DNA from: Amoebidium appalachense
Lineage: Eukaryota; Ichthyosporea
NCBI GenBank assembly: GCA_963693365.1
Contig: CAVNZM010000008.1
Span: 7,006,001 to 7,070,000 of the forward strand
Direction of reading: 5' to 3'
DNA: 64,000 nucleotides
Below are positions 22,784 to 34,533 of this stretch, piece by piece. The position numbers and the translations under genes are program-made. Within the stretch, counting starts at the first letter, position 1, and every line of letters starts with the position of its first letter. The notes under the pieces are model-generated. The model saw only the letters and a list, made by a program, of their open reading frames with translations, searched no databases and had not been told where the DNA came from.

Positions 22784-24540
22784 ACATATACAACAACTAT
22801 TGTATGGTGGCCTAAGCAATGCACTCCACAGCTACCTGGTTGGGCTACGTGCATTGTGGATTGTCAAGTGGCTACATGTATCAATACCCACTAAACCAAG
22901 GAATGCAGGAATGCCAATGGCGCAGGGGCAGTGTGTGTAAGGTGTGCCACTGCCTCGGAACCAACAAACGGGGATAGAAGTGCAACAGGCAAGGTGACGG
23001 GGCATGGCCGAACAACACAGGGCAGGGGCATGGCTCGAAGAAGGGGTGCTTTGTAAATGCAGAGGGTGTTGCTTATGCTCAGTCCGGAGGGAGGGGGGTG
23101 GGCATTAGAAAGAAGTGAAGGGGGGGGGGAAGGGGGGGGGGGGGGGGGGGGGGGGGGGGAGACAGAGAGAGCGAGCGAGAGAGAGGGAGAGAGGAAGAGG
23201 GGGGAGAGAGGAAGAAGAAGAGAGAAAGAGGAGAACGAGGGGGGGGGGGGGGGGGAGGGGGAGGGAGGGAGGGAGGGAGTGATGGCGGGAGAGAGGGAGA
23301 GAAAAAAGAAAAGAGGGAGAGCGAGCGCCGAATTTGTAGAGTCGAAGAGAAGGAGAGATTGAAACAGAGAGAGTGTATGTGTAAAAGAGAAGCACAGTAG
23401 GGGCGGTGGCAGTACGAGAATAGAGATACGAAAAAAAAAAGGGGGGGGGGGGGGGGGGGGGGCAAGCGGGAGGGGAGGAAAGAAGAGAGGGAAGTTGAGC
23501 CCAATATGAAAAGAGACGACTAAACGGAGTGCCAAGGAGGGGTTGAAAAGTGCAGCTGCAAGCTGTGCATGCAACCAGCGGGGGCCCACTGGTACCGGGG
23601 AAACTCGAGGCACGTGTGTGTGTTTGCCTATGCAGCCTATAAAGCTTTAGAAAGGTGGTTGCTGTATGTGCAGGTCTGCAATACTATGGTCCAGGGGGCA
23701 TGGCCTGTGGGAAAGTCTGTGCCTATGCTCGTGTGTGTGCCTGTGCCAGATAGTCTCAACGTAAAACATGTGGCTTGCTCTCTCGCAAGATGTGTACCGT
23801 GTGTGAAGACAAATGTTCAGGAAGTAAGTGATTGTGTCCGTTTTGTCGTGCCTAACTATACTGTGGTGTGTATGCTATCTATATGCATGCTGGTTGTGCA
23901 GGCAGGCATATGCGTGCCTGTTAAATGCCTCTTGTGTCGATTGAGCATGTGCACGTATGTGTGATAGAACGCTTTGCCAGTGTGTGCGTGCCTACGCTAA
24001 AGCTTTCTCAGACAGCGTGCTTCAGAGTCCTTGCTTGTGTGTGTGTGAAAGAGCAAGCTTGTTTGTGGGCCTCCGTGCCTGAACAGGTGATGATTCGACG
24101 TGGTGCAGCACAAACGCCCGTGTGCCCATGTGGTTGTGGCTTACAGTTGGTGATGGTGGTGTTGTGTGCTTGTAGCGTGCACATAGGTGTGTGTATGTGT
24201 GCGCGTGCATGTGCCGTGTGTGCGTCGTCAAGCACACAACATACTGTGCACGTTGGCCTGCGGCCTTCCTACCCTTGTTGAGATAGTCGATCTTCTTTGG
24301 TCGGTCCAGAAACCTCCAGTCGTTGATTATGACGGCCGAGCTCTCCATGGGACAGTGCTGGGCACTGAGCTTACCCGCAGCCTTTTCACTCTGCTCGCTG
24401 ACTGCATCATAGAACTCGCTGTCGGTCTCGCTCTGGCTCTTCTCGCTCTCGCTTATCTCCGCTACACTGTCTTCGGGCGCCGTGGACACGTCGTCCCCGC
24501 CCTCCTCCTCGTACACTACGTAGGACTCCGCTGCCCCCAT
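19846..24540 (-). CDS. START-like lipid-transfer protein with N-terminal FFAT motif
   Basis: Four exons: 24540-24273, 21744-21563, 21100-20873, 20121-19846, giving 954 bp and 317 aa. Residues 1-60 are acidic and serine-rich and contain EFYDAVS (42-48) within acidic flanks, a close match to the FFAT motif that binds VAP proteins on the ER. The remainder starts with [13 protein letters not shown] and ends with a stretch resembling the C-terminal half of START domains ([16 protein letters not shown], then [18 protein letters not shown], then [13 protein letters not shown]), with a possible C-terminal helix. START domains carry lipids between membranes, so with FFAT this would be an ER-contact-site lipid carrier. 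The START call rests on motif resemblance only. The second exon start was chosen at 21744 because the nearer acceptor (21716) breaks the frame. It adds [10 protein letters not shown], which is unusually hydrophobic. Confidence 0.6.
20420..20610. repeat. Degenerate CA-rich intron sequence
   Basis: CA-rich sequence with gcaca interruptions in the last START-like intron. It produces many overlapping spurious ORFs on both strands. Confidence 0.8.
21448..21515. repeat. Poly-C (about 45) followed by CA repeat
   Basis: A long C homopolymer runs into acacacac in the START-like intron between 21563 and 21100. Confidence 0.9.
22166..22785. repeat. Cluster of GT microsatellites
   Basis: Four GT arrays (about 22168, 22283, 22400-22440, 22490-22532) plus 22729-22783, separated by related sequence with gcctgtgtgcatgcctgcac (twice) and catggaaggcat. 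This suggests duplication of a 130-190-bp block inside the large START-like intron. Confidence 0.8.
23108..23390. repeat. Purine-rich GA/G tract
   Basis: Poly-G then mixed GA with almost no pyrimidines on the + strand for about 250 bases, in the START-like first intron. It is a candidate for triplex or G-quadruplex structure. Confidence 0.85.
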
Positions 24541-25535
24541 CCTGCCTGCTGCCGCGCAAAAGCAGTTAGCACAGTGCGCATATAGGCATACAGGGAAAGC
24601 ATCTGAGGGGGGAAGCACACAAGGCGAACACCAGCACGCAGGTCTACAATACACCGGGCATAAACACCCCCTGGTTTGCCGCCTTAAGTACTTGTGTATC
24701 GTAAGCCCCTGCGCACCCCTGTGTGCCCCAACACCCAGCCGGTCACCAGCAAGCACGCACCTTTTAGTTGCTATGCCTGCCCTCTGTGCTGCTGCTCGCT
24801 CTCTCTGCCTGGTGGCCTCTTGCCTGCACACAACTTGGATTTTAGGAGACGGTGACTGAAACATCCGCCGCGGCCGGAAGCAGCTGCGAGTGACGATGTG
24901 TTGAGAAGTTGTACGCTTTGAGCCAATCACAATGCCTACACTCAATCCATATATGGCAGATTCCCCGCCGCCCAGCTGCTTGGCAACCGCTAAGGGCTAA
25001 GTATCCACCCGGTTTCCCACCGCCTTGCAGGGGTGAAGCAGCAAGCCTGGCTGCACAGGACAGGCCCGCTATGTGTGCGAGCTGCACGCACTGTGTTTTG
25101 TGCCCCTTGCTGCCTGTGCTCAATTTTCATTTCAGAGCCTTGCTGGCCGGCGCTGCTGCCCCGGGCTGCGAGCCTGCGGGTGTGATGATGATTCGATGTA
25201 GGCCACATTCCGCAACGGTTGGCGGCCACATTCAAGTGATGGACCGATGGGCGATGAGCCGCCACAGAGCCGCCACCAGTGGCGGCTGTGTTCTCAACCC
25301 ACCTCAAGCTGAGCCTCACCACCTGACCAACCACTATAATATACGAGTAGAATCAAGCACTACCAAACTCGCAAAACCTTTCTGCTCCCCGTCACACTTC
25401 CCATCGCCCCTAGTGTTGCCTTAGAAAAATAGTAAAACAATACACCAGCTCTTAAAGGACTCGAGGAATATTTCTTGCCAACACACGAACTTATCCACCC
25501 CCCAAAGGAGCCAGCAGCATGGGCGGGCATTGACC
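24541..25535. promoter_or_regulatory. Divergent promoter between START-like gene and TBC1D31
   Basis: A 995-bp spacer lies between two start codons facing apart. It is one of the few stretches without microsatellites. A CCAAT word (gagccaatcac) lies at 24919-24929, nearer the START-like gene. The segment 25190-25290 is rich in gccgccac/ggcggc words. A short GC-rich unit, ggccacattc, occurs twice at 25200-25235. Confidence 0.5.
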
Positions 25536-26161
25536 ATGGCAGCCACTCTGGATGTGGCCACTGCCCTGCGCTGTGGCAGCCTTTGGGCCAGCCCGCCACG
25601 GCCCACACACAGCGGGTAGGTGCCGGCACACGCAGTAGGAACACAAAGCTCTAGTATACGAGTATGACAAGTAAGTGTTGAGCCCGCATAGTGTAGGTAA
25701 AGATGCACCCAACACTTGGTAGCTCACTTGTGTACACACATGCGCGCGTGCGCACAAACCACACGTACACACATCGTGACACATGTACATGTGGACGAGT
25801 ATTCTGCAAACATCTTTGGAATGCCTGGCTTTGTGCTGCACGATAATCCTTCCCCCCACCCTCCCCAACCCTCCTCCCCTCCCCCTTAAAAATATAGATA
25901 GGAAAGAAAGAAATAATCATTGGAAACAAATAAAAGGGGTTCGACAAAGCAAAATAAAACAAAAAATAAACAAAACTAAAATTAGCCTGTTCCTTTGTTC
26001 TCTCCCCAGCAAGCTCCTCCGTGTTGTGCAGACACGCACGCAGGCCAACGGCGCCAGCAGCGTGCCGTTTACGCTCGTGTGCTGCAGCAGTGACGGGGCC
26101 TGCACGGTGGCTGTGGACGGCACGGGCCAGGTCTTCCTGCTGGACGCACACAACAACAGGT

Positions 26162-26217
<56 letters not shown>

Positions 26218-26244
26218 TGTGTGTGTAAACGAGCACACTGACAC

Positions 26245-26276
<32 letters not shown>

Positions 26277-26284
26277 AACTCACT

Positions 26285-26334
<50 letters not shown>

Positions 26335-26549
26335 CACAATAATATGCACAGACAGGGCCTCTTTTAGCAAACATGTATGCCTTGTGCACACCTGTGGGCT
26401 GACCCCCCCTCCCCCCCCCCCCCCCCCTTCAGGTGCCAGCTGTTGCAGCGGTTCACCCCCCCACCCACTGCGCTTGCCTTTGGACATAATGGGGAGGTCT
26501 ACGTGGGCACACAGGACGGTGCACTGGCTATCCTCACCCCACGTACGTG

Positions 26550-26599
<50 letters not shown>

Positions 26600-27301
26600 T
26601 GCCTGCTGGCTGTGACACATTGGGGGGTGCAGAACCCGAGGACGATGGGCTGTGGGGTGTTTTGGAGGTCAAGGGGCACACGGGGGCAGTGTGCAGCATC
26701 AGTGTGCACCCCACAGCACAGAGCGTGCTGACCGTGCAGAGGGGGGAGAGGGCCGTGCTGTGGCTGCAGGGCCCTGGGGGGTGGGCCCCAGCACGGTCGC
26801 TGGGTAAAAGGGGGGAGGGTGTGCTGCTGGTGGGTGCCGCTGCACACACACAGGCACACATAGCATGCCACTGCACACACCCAGGCACACATAGCATGCC
26901 CCTGCACACACACAGGCACACATAGCATGCAACCTGGCACACACACAGACACACACACACAGGCACCTGCAGACACAAAATACAGCATGCACGAACTGGG
27001 TTACGAGGCAAATGAGCTGGTTGTTATCGACACTGCCACCCCCTCTCCCTCACACGCACACTTTCCAACACCAAAGAGTTAGAAGACAAGAGCACTCTTC
27101 CGAACACACGGAACACCACGTCCCCACTCTGCTTCAGGCAGCTCCAAATCAAGTACTGTCATATGCGAATTAGATATCAGCTTTTCTAAAACCAATGTGT
27201 TTTTGGACTTATCCGGTATCATCCACATACCGATGTATTACTGCTATCCGAATAGTCAAATGCTGCTTTACTTATCCAGCTCGGCGTAAAGATACATTTA
27301 C

Positions 27302-27343
<42 letters not shown>

Positions 27344-27420
27344 AAAAAAAAAAAAAACCACCACCACCGCCACCACCCACCCACCCACACACCCACACAC
27401 ACACACCCACACCCACACCC

Positions 27421-27487
<67 letters not shown>

Positions 27488-28392
27488 GCCTGTTTACGCC
27501 GTGTGGCAGGCACGTAGTAGTTTGCCTGCAGGGTGCTGGCCTGCAGGTGTGGGCCTACCCCAACTTCAGCAGCCTCACCCCCCTGCCCAGACCCCGCCTG
27601 CCTGCTGGCTCCATCCTTGGCCCCGTGGCTGTGGCCCACAACGGCTCCATGCTGGTGGCTGGTGCAGGGTACGGGGGGCCTGCGTGCATGTCGGTGTGTG
27701 TGTGTACTGGCACGCATATCTCGCGCTGTGTGTGTGCTTGCTTCACGTAGGGCCCCCTTTCGTAAAAACGGTTTTTTAGAGTTTCCTTATATGATTAATC
27801 GGATCATAAATACACCTTGACCGAGTTTTCTCGTACGACACGTAGGGTCCCCTACGTGTCTCTGTGGGTCTGTATTTGTGTTGCATGCCTCTCTCTCGCT
27901 TGTACTTGCATGTATGTGCTGTGTGGGTATTTATTTGCATACATGTCCGTGTGTGTGCCCGTGTGTGCGTGTCTCTCTGTGTTTGTATTTGCATGTATGT
28001 CTGTGTGCGTGCATGGCATGCACGTTTCTGTCTGCATATTTGTGCACATCTCTCTCTGTGTGTATTTGCATCTTCATCATGGCCCGAGTGCTGATATCCA
28101 CCTCTTTGTATTTGTGCTTCTTTGTGCTTTATTTTCCGAGAGTGCATATGATCTACCTGTGGCTACATGTGCTTGTACATCAACTTGCACACGTGTTTGT
28201 GTGCCTTCGTTGGTGCTTTGTATGTCTGTCTGTGCCCTCCCCCTCACCCCCCCCCCCCAGGACCACGACCCTGTACGTGTATGACCTCGATTCCTGCACC
28301 CTCCTTCATGCCCTGCTGCTGCCCCCACGGGCCCAGGCCCCAGTCAGCCTGGCCTTTGTGCATCCATCCATCCTGGCATGCAAGGACAATCC

Positions 28393-28425
<33 letters not shown>

Positions 28426-29239
28426 TTTGTATGGTGGTGTGTGCTGACCTTTTTGGTGCAGCTGCTGTCTGTGCTGTGTGGTGACGGGGAGGTGCGGTTC
28501 ATCAGCGTGCACACCCCATGCACGGTCTGTGCCCTGGGCGGCAGCCAGCTGGTAGGCCCCTGCCTATGGCCTAGCTGCCACAAGCATTACCCCCCCGTGC
28601 TCCTATTGCCACCCACTACCTTCGTTCTGTGCACCCTATTGCCACCCACTACCTTCGTTCTGTGCACCCTATTGCCACCCACTACCTTCGTTCTGTGCAC
28701 CCTATTGCCACCCACTACCTTCGTTCTGTGCACCCTATTGCCACCCACTACCTTCGTTCTGTGCACCCTATTGCCACCCACTACCTTCGTTCTGGGCACC
28801 CTATTGCCACCCACTACCCCCCTTTGTGTCACTCATATCACCCACTATTCTGACACCACCCACACATGCGCTGACACCACCCACACATGCGCAGGGGCTG
28901 CGTGCTGTTGCTCTGAGTGCACACAGTAGCCGTGCAGCCTGCATCACTGTGGGGGGGGACCTGTGGCTGTACGACCTGAGGCCCCTGCTGCTAAGGGCAC
29001 AGGTCTGTGGAAAGGCGGGGGGGGGGGGGGGGGGGATGGACACGACTGTTATGGGCCTACCTGCCTGTTATGGGCATGTGGCCACTGCAATTGATGGTGC
29101 AGGTGGGAGCCATTACCATATATGGATAGCAGAGTGTGGGGGACTAGTGGGGCTGATAGGGGATGCAGGTTGCAGGGCCCATGGAGGAGGATGTGGGGGG
29201 CAGTGTGGTGGATGACCTGCACATACGGGACATGCAGGT

Positions 29240-29290
<51 letters not shown>

Positions 29291-32200
29291 AGGGCAGTGA
29301 CATGGTGCAGGAGGCGCAAGGGCTGGGCAGGGACCAGCTGGCTGGGCTGCTGCAGACGTACGGTGCATTCCCAGCACGTTACAGGTGGGGGCACGTGGGG
29401 GGGGGGGGGGGAGGGGGGTGCACGTCTTTCATTGTGCTTGGGCCACTCATGTGTGGCTACACATAGGCATGCCAAATCCAATACATCTACACCCTGCATA
29501 TGCCTTTGTACGTGCGCACATACCACTGCCAGGCTTTTTGTTTCTGTGTTCTCTGTTTGTGTGTGCATATCTTCTGTATGTGCGTGGCATGTGAGGCTGT
29601 GTGTTCATGGGCCTACGCTCACACTGTGCCCAGGGCTGTGATCTGGCAGATGCTGCTGCAGGTGCCCGGCAACACACAGGCACACAGCGCCCTGCTGGAC
29701 AGGGGCACACACACGTACGTTGGCACTGGGGAGGGGGGGGATACAGGGTGAGTGCTGAGGTGTGGGTGCAGGGCCTACAGTGACCTGGATAGGCGCTATC
29801 CAATCAGGGACAGGCAGAGGGTTGACAGGCTCAAGAGGTATGTGCCAGCAGCCAATCAGGGAGGGGATTGCAGGGTGCAGCAGGCGGGCTGTGCTTGAGT
29901 GGTGCCTACAGAGACGCATATGACATACTAGTCCCCCTACCATGTATCGTGCATAGCCCACTTATCCCCCCGCCCTTATATCGTGCATAGCCCACGTATC
30001 CTCCCGCCCTTATATCGTGCATAGCCCACTTATCCCCCTGCCTTTATATCGTGCATAGCCCACTTATCCCCCTGCCCTTATATCGTGCATAGCCCATGTT
30101 TTATGCCCCTTCCCTATATCTTGGATAGCCCACTTATCCCCCTGATCTTACACCTCATACAGCCCACTTATCCCCCTGATCTTACATCTCATATAGCCCA
30201 CTTATCCCCCTGATCTTACATCTCATATAGCCCACTTATCCCCCTGATCTTACATCTCATATAGCCCACTTATCCCCTGATCTTACATCTCATATTGCCC
30301 ACTTATCCCCCTGATCTTACATCTCATATGGCCCACTTATCCCTTTGATCTTACATCTCATATCGCCCGCTTATCCCCCTGATCTTACATCTCATATAGC
30401 CCACTTATCCCCCTGATCTTACATCTCATATTGCCCACTTATCCCCCTGATCTTACATCTCATATAGCCCATTTATCCCCCTGATCTTAAATCTCATATT
30501 GCCCACTTATCCCTATACCTCACATGGCCCATCCCTTCAGCCTGCTATCCAGCCTGGCACACTGGCATCCAGGGCTTGCGCTGTGCAGCTGGCTACCCCG
30601 TCTGGTGTATCCCTTCACTGGCCTGCTGGCTAGAAACGACCTGGCCCTGTATGAGTGTGTGGCCACCGTGCTGGGTAGGTGACGGTATGCACTGGCTGGT
30701 GGCACTGCCTGGTTTGCTGAACTGCACACACAGGCACACACCATGGCACTACAGCACTAGACACACACCAGATTAGCCTCTGCACGCATATCCTCCGCTC
30801 CTCCCCAATTCATTTAGCCGCATAGAGTATGCCCATTAAACCAACCTCCGTATCTACCATTTTAGCGCCTGGGCGGTGAGCCACACTTGTGATGTCACTC
30901 TGGGCCTCTTTTTCACACAGTTTTTTAAGGTGCCCAGAAAATGGCGTGAAAATAGCCAGGGTAAGGGCAGGCTAGTTGGCTATAGACATAGGCCAGTTTC
31001 GATGCATTGACGCAAATTGATAACACCTGCTGATTGGTCAGAGCCATTTGAGAACTGTGGCTCGTGGGTGCTCGTCGCCCAGACACTGAAATGGTAGATA
31101 CGGACGGTGGTTGAAGGCCTTGTGAGTATTGGTGCATGGAGATAGGGACATGGTTGCCCACACATGGAGTCCCACCTCCTCTTTTCTATCCCCCCACCCA
31201 TGACCCTGCACTAACCCCGAGCCGATCGCCCGGAAGCCAAAATCGACAAGATTTGAAAAATAGAAAAAAATCATTAGAAGCGGTTTTAGTGAATAAAAAT
31301 GCAAAAAACACATGTATATGTCTTTGTTTGTGTGCCATTAAAAAAAAAACGGCCTTTTCTATGCATCCACACGTGTTATGAACACGTGATTCGTGTTGAT
31401 TTTGCTGACCGCGACGGGGTTCCTTTGTAATATGAATCCGCGTAAAAGTCTTAGCAAATCAGATTGGAGCACTTATCAGCCGATCGATTCCAGGGTTGGA
31501 ATTTGTGGATCCCGGGCATCCTCGTGCCGCCAGCCTTCGAAAATTTGGGGGCCGCTCGATGATAATATAGACATAGTTTGACAAAACACCCATGAGAAAC
31601 AGAAAAACATAGTCGACCCCGGTGTTCTTGGAGTCTTGCGAAAGTTGAAAACATATACCGAATTAGGCAAAAATTCCTGGCGTCTTGACTATCGCGCAAC
31701 AGACGCTATGAATTTCAAAGGTCACTGATGCATTTATTTTTTTGAAACTAATGCAAAAGTGCATCGGCGATCGGCTCAGGGTTAACCACCACCCCCAGGC
31801 AACTGGTGCCGTGACTGGCTGGTGGCTGGGCAGGCACCCACAGGGCCAGTCAGGCGCATGCAGCAGCTAGTGCAGGCCCACGACCACGTGCTCACTGCAC
31901 ACATGGAGGCTTGCTGCGTGGGCCCTGAGGTACGTGTGGGCCCCTGTCTGCCTTTCATCCCCTGGAGAGGGCTTGTTTGGGGTGAGTCTGAGGGTATTGG
32001 GGGGGGGGGGGGGGGGAGGGGGGGAGGAAGTGTGTCTAACACTATGTGGATCAAAAGGGCAGTCACAGTAGAGAAACGATTGGCACAGATGGTAGGGGTG
32101 TGAGTGAGGCGTGTGTTGTGTTTGTGAGGTAGCAGGGAGCATGGCACAGAGAGGTGCACACAGGGGACCGACACACTGCGCCTGCAGGTGTATGCTTGGC

Positions 32201-32351
32201 CCCTGCTGGGCTGCGGCATGGCCGATGTGCTGAGGGCCGAGGACTGGCTGGCACTGTGGGACCACGTGGTGTGTGGGTGTGTGTGTGTGTGTGCATGTGT
32301 GCGTGTGGGACTACATGGTATGGACCCTGTGTGCGTGTTGGGGGAGCCAAG

Positions 32352-32382
<31 letters not shown>

Positions 32383-33502
32383 TGGATAGATCTAGTGGTG
32401 GGTGGCTAGGAGTGTGTCTGTGGTTGGGTGCATGAACTCGGTGTGGGGTCGATGGAATGTTGTGTGTATGTGTGCACGTATGTTCCAAGGTGCAGTGCAT
32501 GTGTACCTGGGTGGGCTCTGGGGGACCAAGGGGACCTGGCATGTGCACGTGCACGCTGTGGGTGCCGGGATGTGCCTCTGCTGACTGTGTGGGCAGCTGT
32601 GCCGGGCACCCTCATACCTGGAGGCCTGTGTGGTGGCCTATGTGCTGCTGCTCAGAGCAAAGCTGCTGCAGTGTGCTGGAACACAGGACGTGAAGGTGCA
32701 GTGCAAGGCCCTGTATGGGTTAATGTATTGGGATGTGCGGGTACTGTGCATGGTACGGCCTATCTCACGGTGGGATGTGAGGTGCAATGTGCCCATAGCT
32801 CCTCTAGGTGTGTATGTGCGTGCGTGTGTGTGTGCGCGCGCGCGCGCGCGTGTGTGTGTGTTTAGTAGGGCTATGTGCCCTGTGCCCTTACTGGTACATG
32901 GCTAGCAGGCGCTGTACTTGAGTGAGCCCAGTGTGGACCTGAGGCAGCTACTGGCCATGGCCGATCAGATGATTGGGGCAGACAGCCAGCAGCTGGTGCC
33001 ACTCAATAGGGTAGGTGCCATGCTGGGCCACATGCCCGCGTGCATATGTTGACGCATGCATGGGCCTGAGTGTGCCTGCACACTCAGACAGCCAACAGAC
33101 ACAATGCCTGCACACACGAACACGCATGCACACGGCCGGTTTAACCCGACACATGCACGTGCTCTTGCATTTTATCACCCCAGATACCAGTGGTGTGCAC
33201 GTGCGCATCTACATGACCTACATGTACGTCTAGGGGTCTAGGTATTCCATACATGTGTCCTGTGTACATCTACATGACCTACATGTACGTCTAGGGGTCT
33301 AGGTATTCCATACATGTGTCCTGTCTACATCTACATATGCTACACATACATATCGATGCACTAGTCGTACCGTTACTTCATTTACTATGAAGCTCCCTAC
33401 TCCAGCCCCCCCCCCCCCCCCCCCCCCCCCCCCCCTGGAACCCACCCAGGGAAAATGCTGTGGTGTCTCCTTCTGCTGGATAGCCATTGGCCAATGACCC
33501 CA

Positions 33503-33559
<57 letters not shown>

Positions 33560-33906
33560 GGCCCACATATGTGGTGCCGTTTGAGACTGACCTTGCAGAG
33601 CAGCTGAGCAGGGCCCAGCAAAGGGCAAGGGCAGGCAGGTGGGTGAGTAGGTGGGTGGGTGGGTGGGTGGGCTGCTGGCAGGGCAGGCACTGATGGTGGG
33701 AGGCAGGGGGCACACAGAGGAGACCACACCAAATGAGCAGGTGGGTGGCTGATGTGCTGCAGTGGTGGTGGGTGCTTGCTTGGATGAGGAAGAGGCAGGT
33801 GGAATGGAAGAGAGATATATATGAGGGGGGGGAGGGGGCCTGCTACTCTGCCTGTTGTGAAGGAAGGTGGAGGAACTGTTGGTGGTTTGCGTGCGCGCGC
33901 GTCCGT

Positions 33907-33990
<84 letters not shown>

Positions 33991-34072
33991 TGCAGCCAGC
34001 ACTAACTCCCAGTGCTACAGGCCACGTAGGCACCGACACAGGATTGCTGTGGCAGCCGCAGGCAGAGAATAG
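25536..34072 (+). CDS. TBC1D31: TBC1D31 (WDR67): WD40 propeller plus TBC domain
   Basis: Nineteen exons: 25536-25615, 26010-26159, 26433-26542, 26633-26829, 27487-27668, 28261-28393, 28462-28551, 28895-29002, 29169-29237, 29311-29384, 29634-29714, 29772-29837, 30541-30674, 31799-31929, 32188-32268, 32597-32695, 32909-33010, 33559-33638, 34000-34072. The sum is 2040 bp, 679 aa. The first half has WD40-like blades (ALAFGHNGEVYVGTQDG, GHTGAVCSISVHP, LLSVLCGDGEVRFISVHT). The second half is the TBC domain, with SDLDRRYP, then SLLSSLAHWHPG, VYAWPLLGCGMADVL and SYLEACVVAYVLLLR. Animal TBC1D31 sits at centriolar satellites and supports ciliogenesis. It has about 1066 aa, ending in a long coiled coil that is not seen here. 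The start MAATLDV has a good Kozak context (gaccatgg). The first, ninth (29169) and last exons are least certain; all phases agree. Confidence 0.88.
26163..26331. repeat. Three CA microsatellite blocks
   Basis: CA arrays are separated by ctgtgtgtgtgtaaacgag and caaacgaactcactgac. The array begins within the 5' splice site of the exon ending at 26159. Confidence 0.95.
26550..26606. repeat. CCTG tetranucleotide repeat
   Basis: About twelve cctg units lie just after the donor at 26543. A similar cctg run lies at 4748-4806, just after an ABCB8 donor. CCTG repeats in introns are a known expansion-prone class. Confidence 0.9.
27303..27357. repeat. Composite C-run (31) then A-run (about 24)
   Basis: C homopolymer directly followed by A homopolymer, then CCA/CCCACA repeats and (CA)n up to the exon at 27487. 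Confidence 0.9.
27360..27485. repeat. CCACCA, CCCACA and CA repeats before an exon
   Basis: Graded repeat ending in acacag, which is the 3' splice site of the TBC1D31 exon at 27487. The acceptor AG is the end of the array. Confidence 0.9.
28604..28818. repeat. 33-bp minisatellite in TBC1D31
   Basis: Six to seven nearly identical units (attgccacccactaccttcg, then ttctgtgcaccct). They lie between the exons ending at 28551 and starting at 28895. The period is a multiple of three, so it stays open on both strands. Confidence 0.9.
29254..29289. repeat. Poly-G tract between two TBC1D31 exons
   Basis: About 34 G lie in a 73-base intron (29238-29310). This G run makes up nearly half the intron. Confidence 0.85.
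29933..30515 (+). repeat. Two related 34-bp minisatellites upstream of a TBC1D31 3' splice site
   Basis: Positions 29933-30118 carry about five units with ttatatcgtgcatagcccac. Positions 30119-30515 carry about twelve units with cccacttatccccctgatct and tacatctcatatag. Both share cccacttatcccc. Each second-type unit contains the ctgat branch-like word and the array stops about 25 bases before the exon at 30541. Confidence 0.9.
31212..31784. mobile_element. Inverted-repeat transposon-like element in a TBC1D31 intron
   Basis: Left end taaccccgagccgatcgcc (31212-31230) and right end ggcgatcggctcagggtta (31766-31784) are 19-bp inverted repeats with one mismatch. Similarity continues inward for some 40 bases (gatttgaaaaatag against the complement of ctattt/tttgaaact). 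The 573-bp body is unlike its surroundings: AT-richer and microsatellite-free. No coding capacity or clear target duplication is seen. Confidence 0.5.
33221..33346. repeat. 61-bp direct duplication
   Basis: Two copies of a unit with cctacatgtacgtctagggg and tctaggtattccatacatgt, plus a partial third, in a TBC1D31 intron. Confidence 0.85.
33505..33557. repeat. CA microsatellite serving as a 3' splice site
   Basis: (CA)n ending in cacag directly at the TBC1D31 exon starting at 33559. Confidence 0.9.
33908..33989. repeat. GT microsatellite
   Basis: About 41 GT units upstream of the proposed last TBC1D31 exon. Confidence 0.95.
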
Positions 34073-34501
34073 TCCATGCCCACATGTCGAAGAGGGGGGT
34101 GCATGGGCAGGCACATATGCTGTGTCTGAAGGTGTAAAATTAATGTGACACTGTGCTTGTGTGCATGCACACACTGACATGTAGGAATGACATATGAATG
34201 CACCAGCTCACTGGCGTTGTGTTTTTATTAGATAGTTATTGCTGGCCACACCACATCATGTACGTGGCATGTATGAATGCACCTACTAGTAAACAGATGA
34301 TCATAGGGTTTCAGCATGAGGACTGGTGTGTCACTGCCTGGGCTGTAGCGTCCACCCGGAACTGTCTGCAGGGATCCAGGAAATATTCGGGGTTAATTAA
34401 TTAATATGACAGTAAAAGGCATGCCTATGGCCCACATGCAGCCATAAACCAATATTCGCCTGCTTCTTTTGGCTTTTCTATTTTCCCTTTTTGCGGGGAC
34501 G

Positions 34502-34533
<32 letters not shown>

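Noticed and set aside
28587-28832. Minus-strand ORF with VVGGNRVHRTK repeats
   Set aside because: 33-bp minisatellite in a TBC1D31 intron; not conserved with any family I know.
31210-31235. Telomere-like ctaaccc words
   Set aside because: Only a single ctaacccc within the inverted-repeat end, not a tandem telomeric array.
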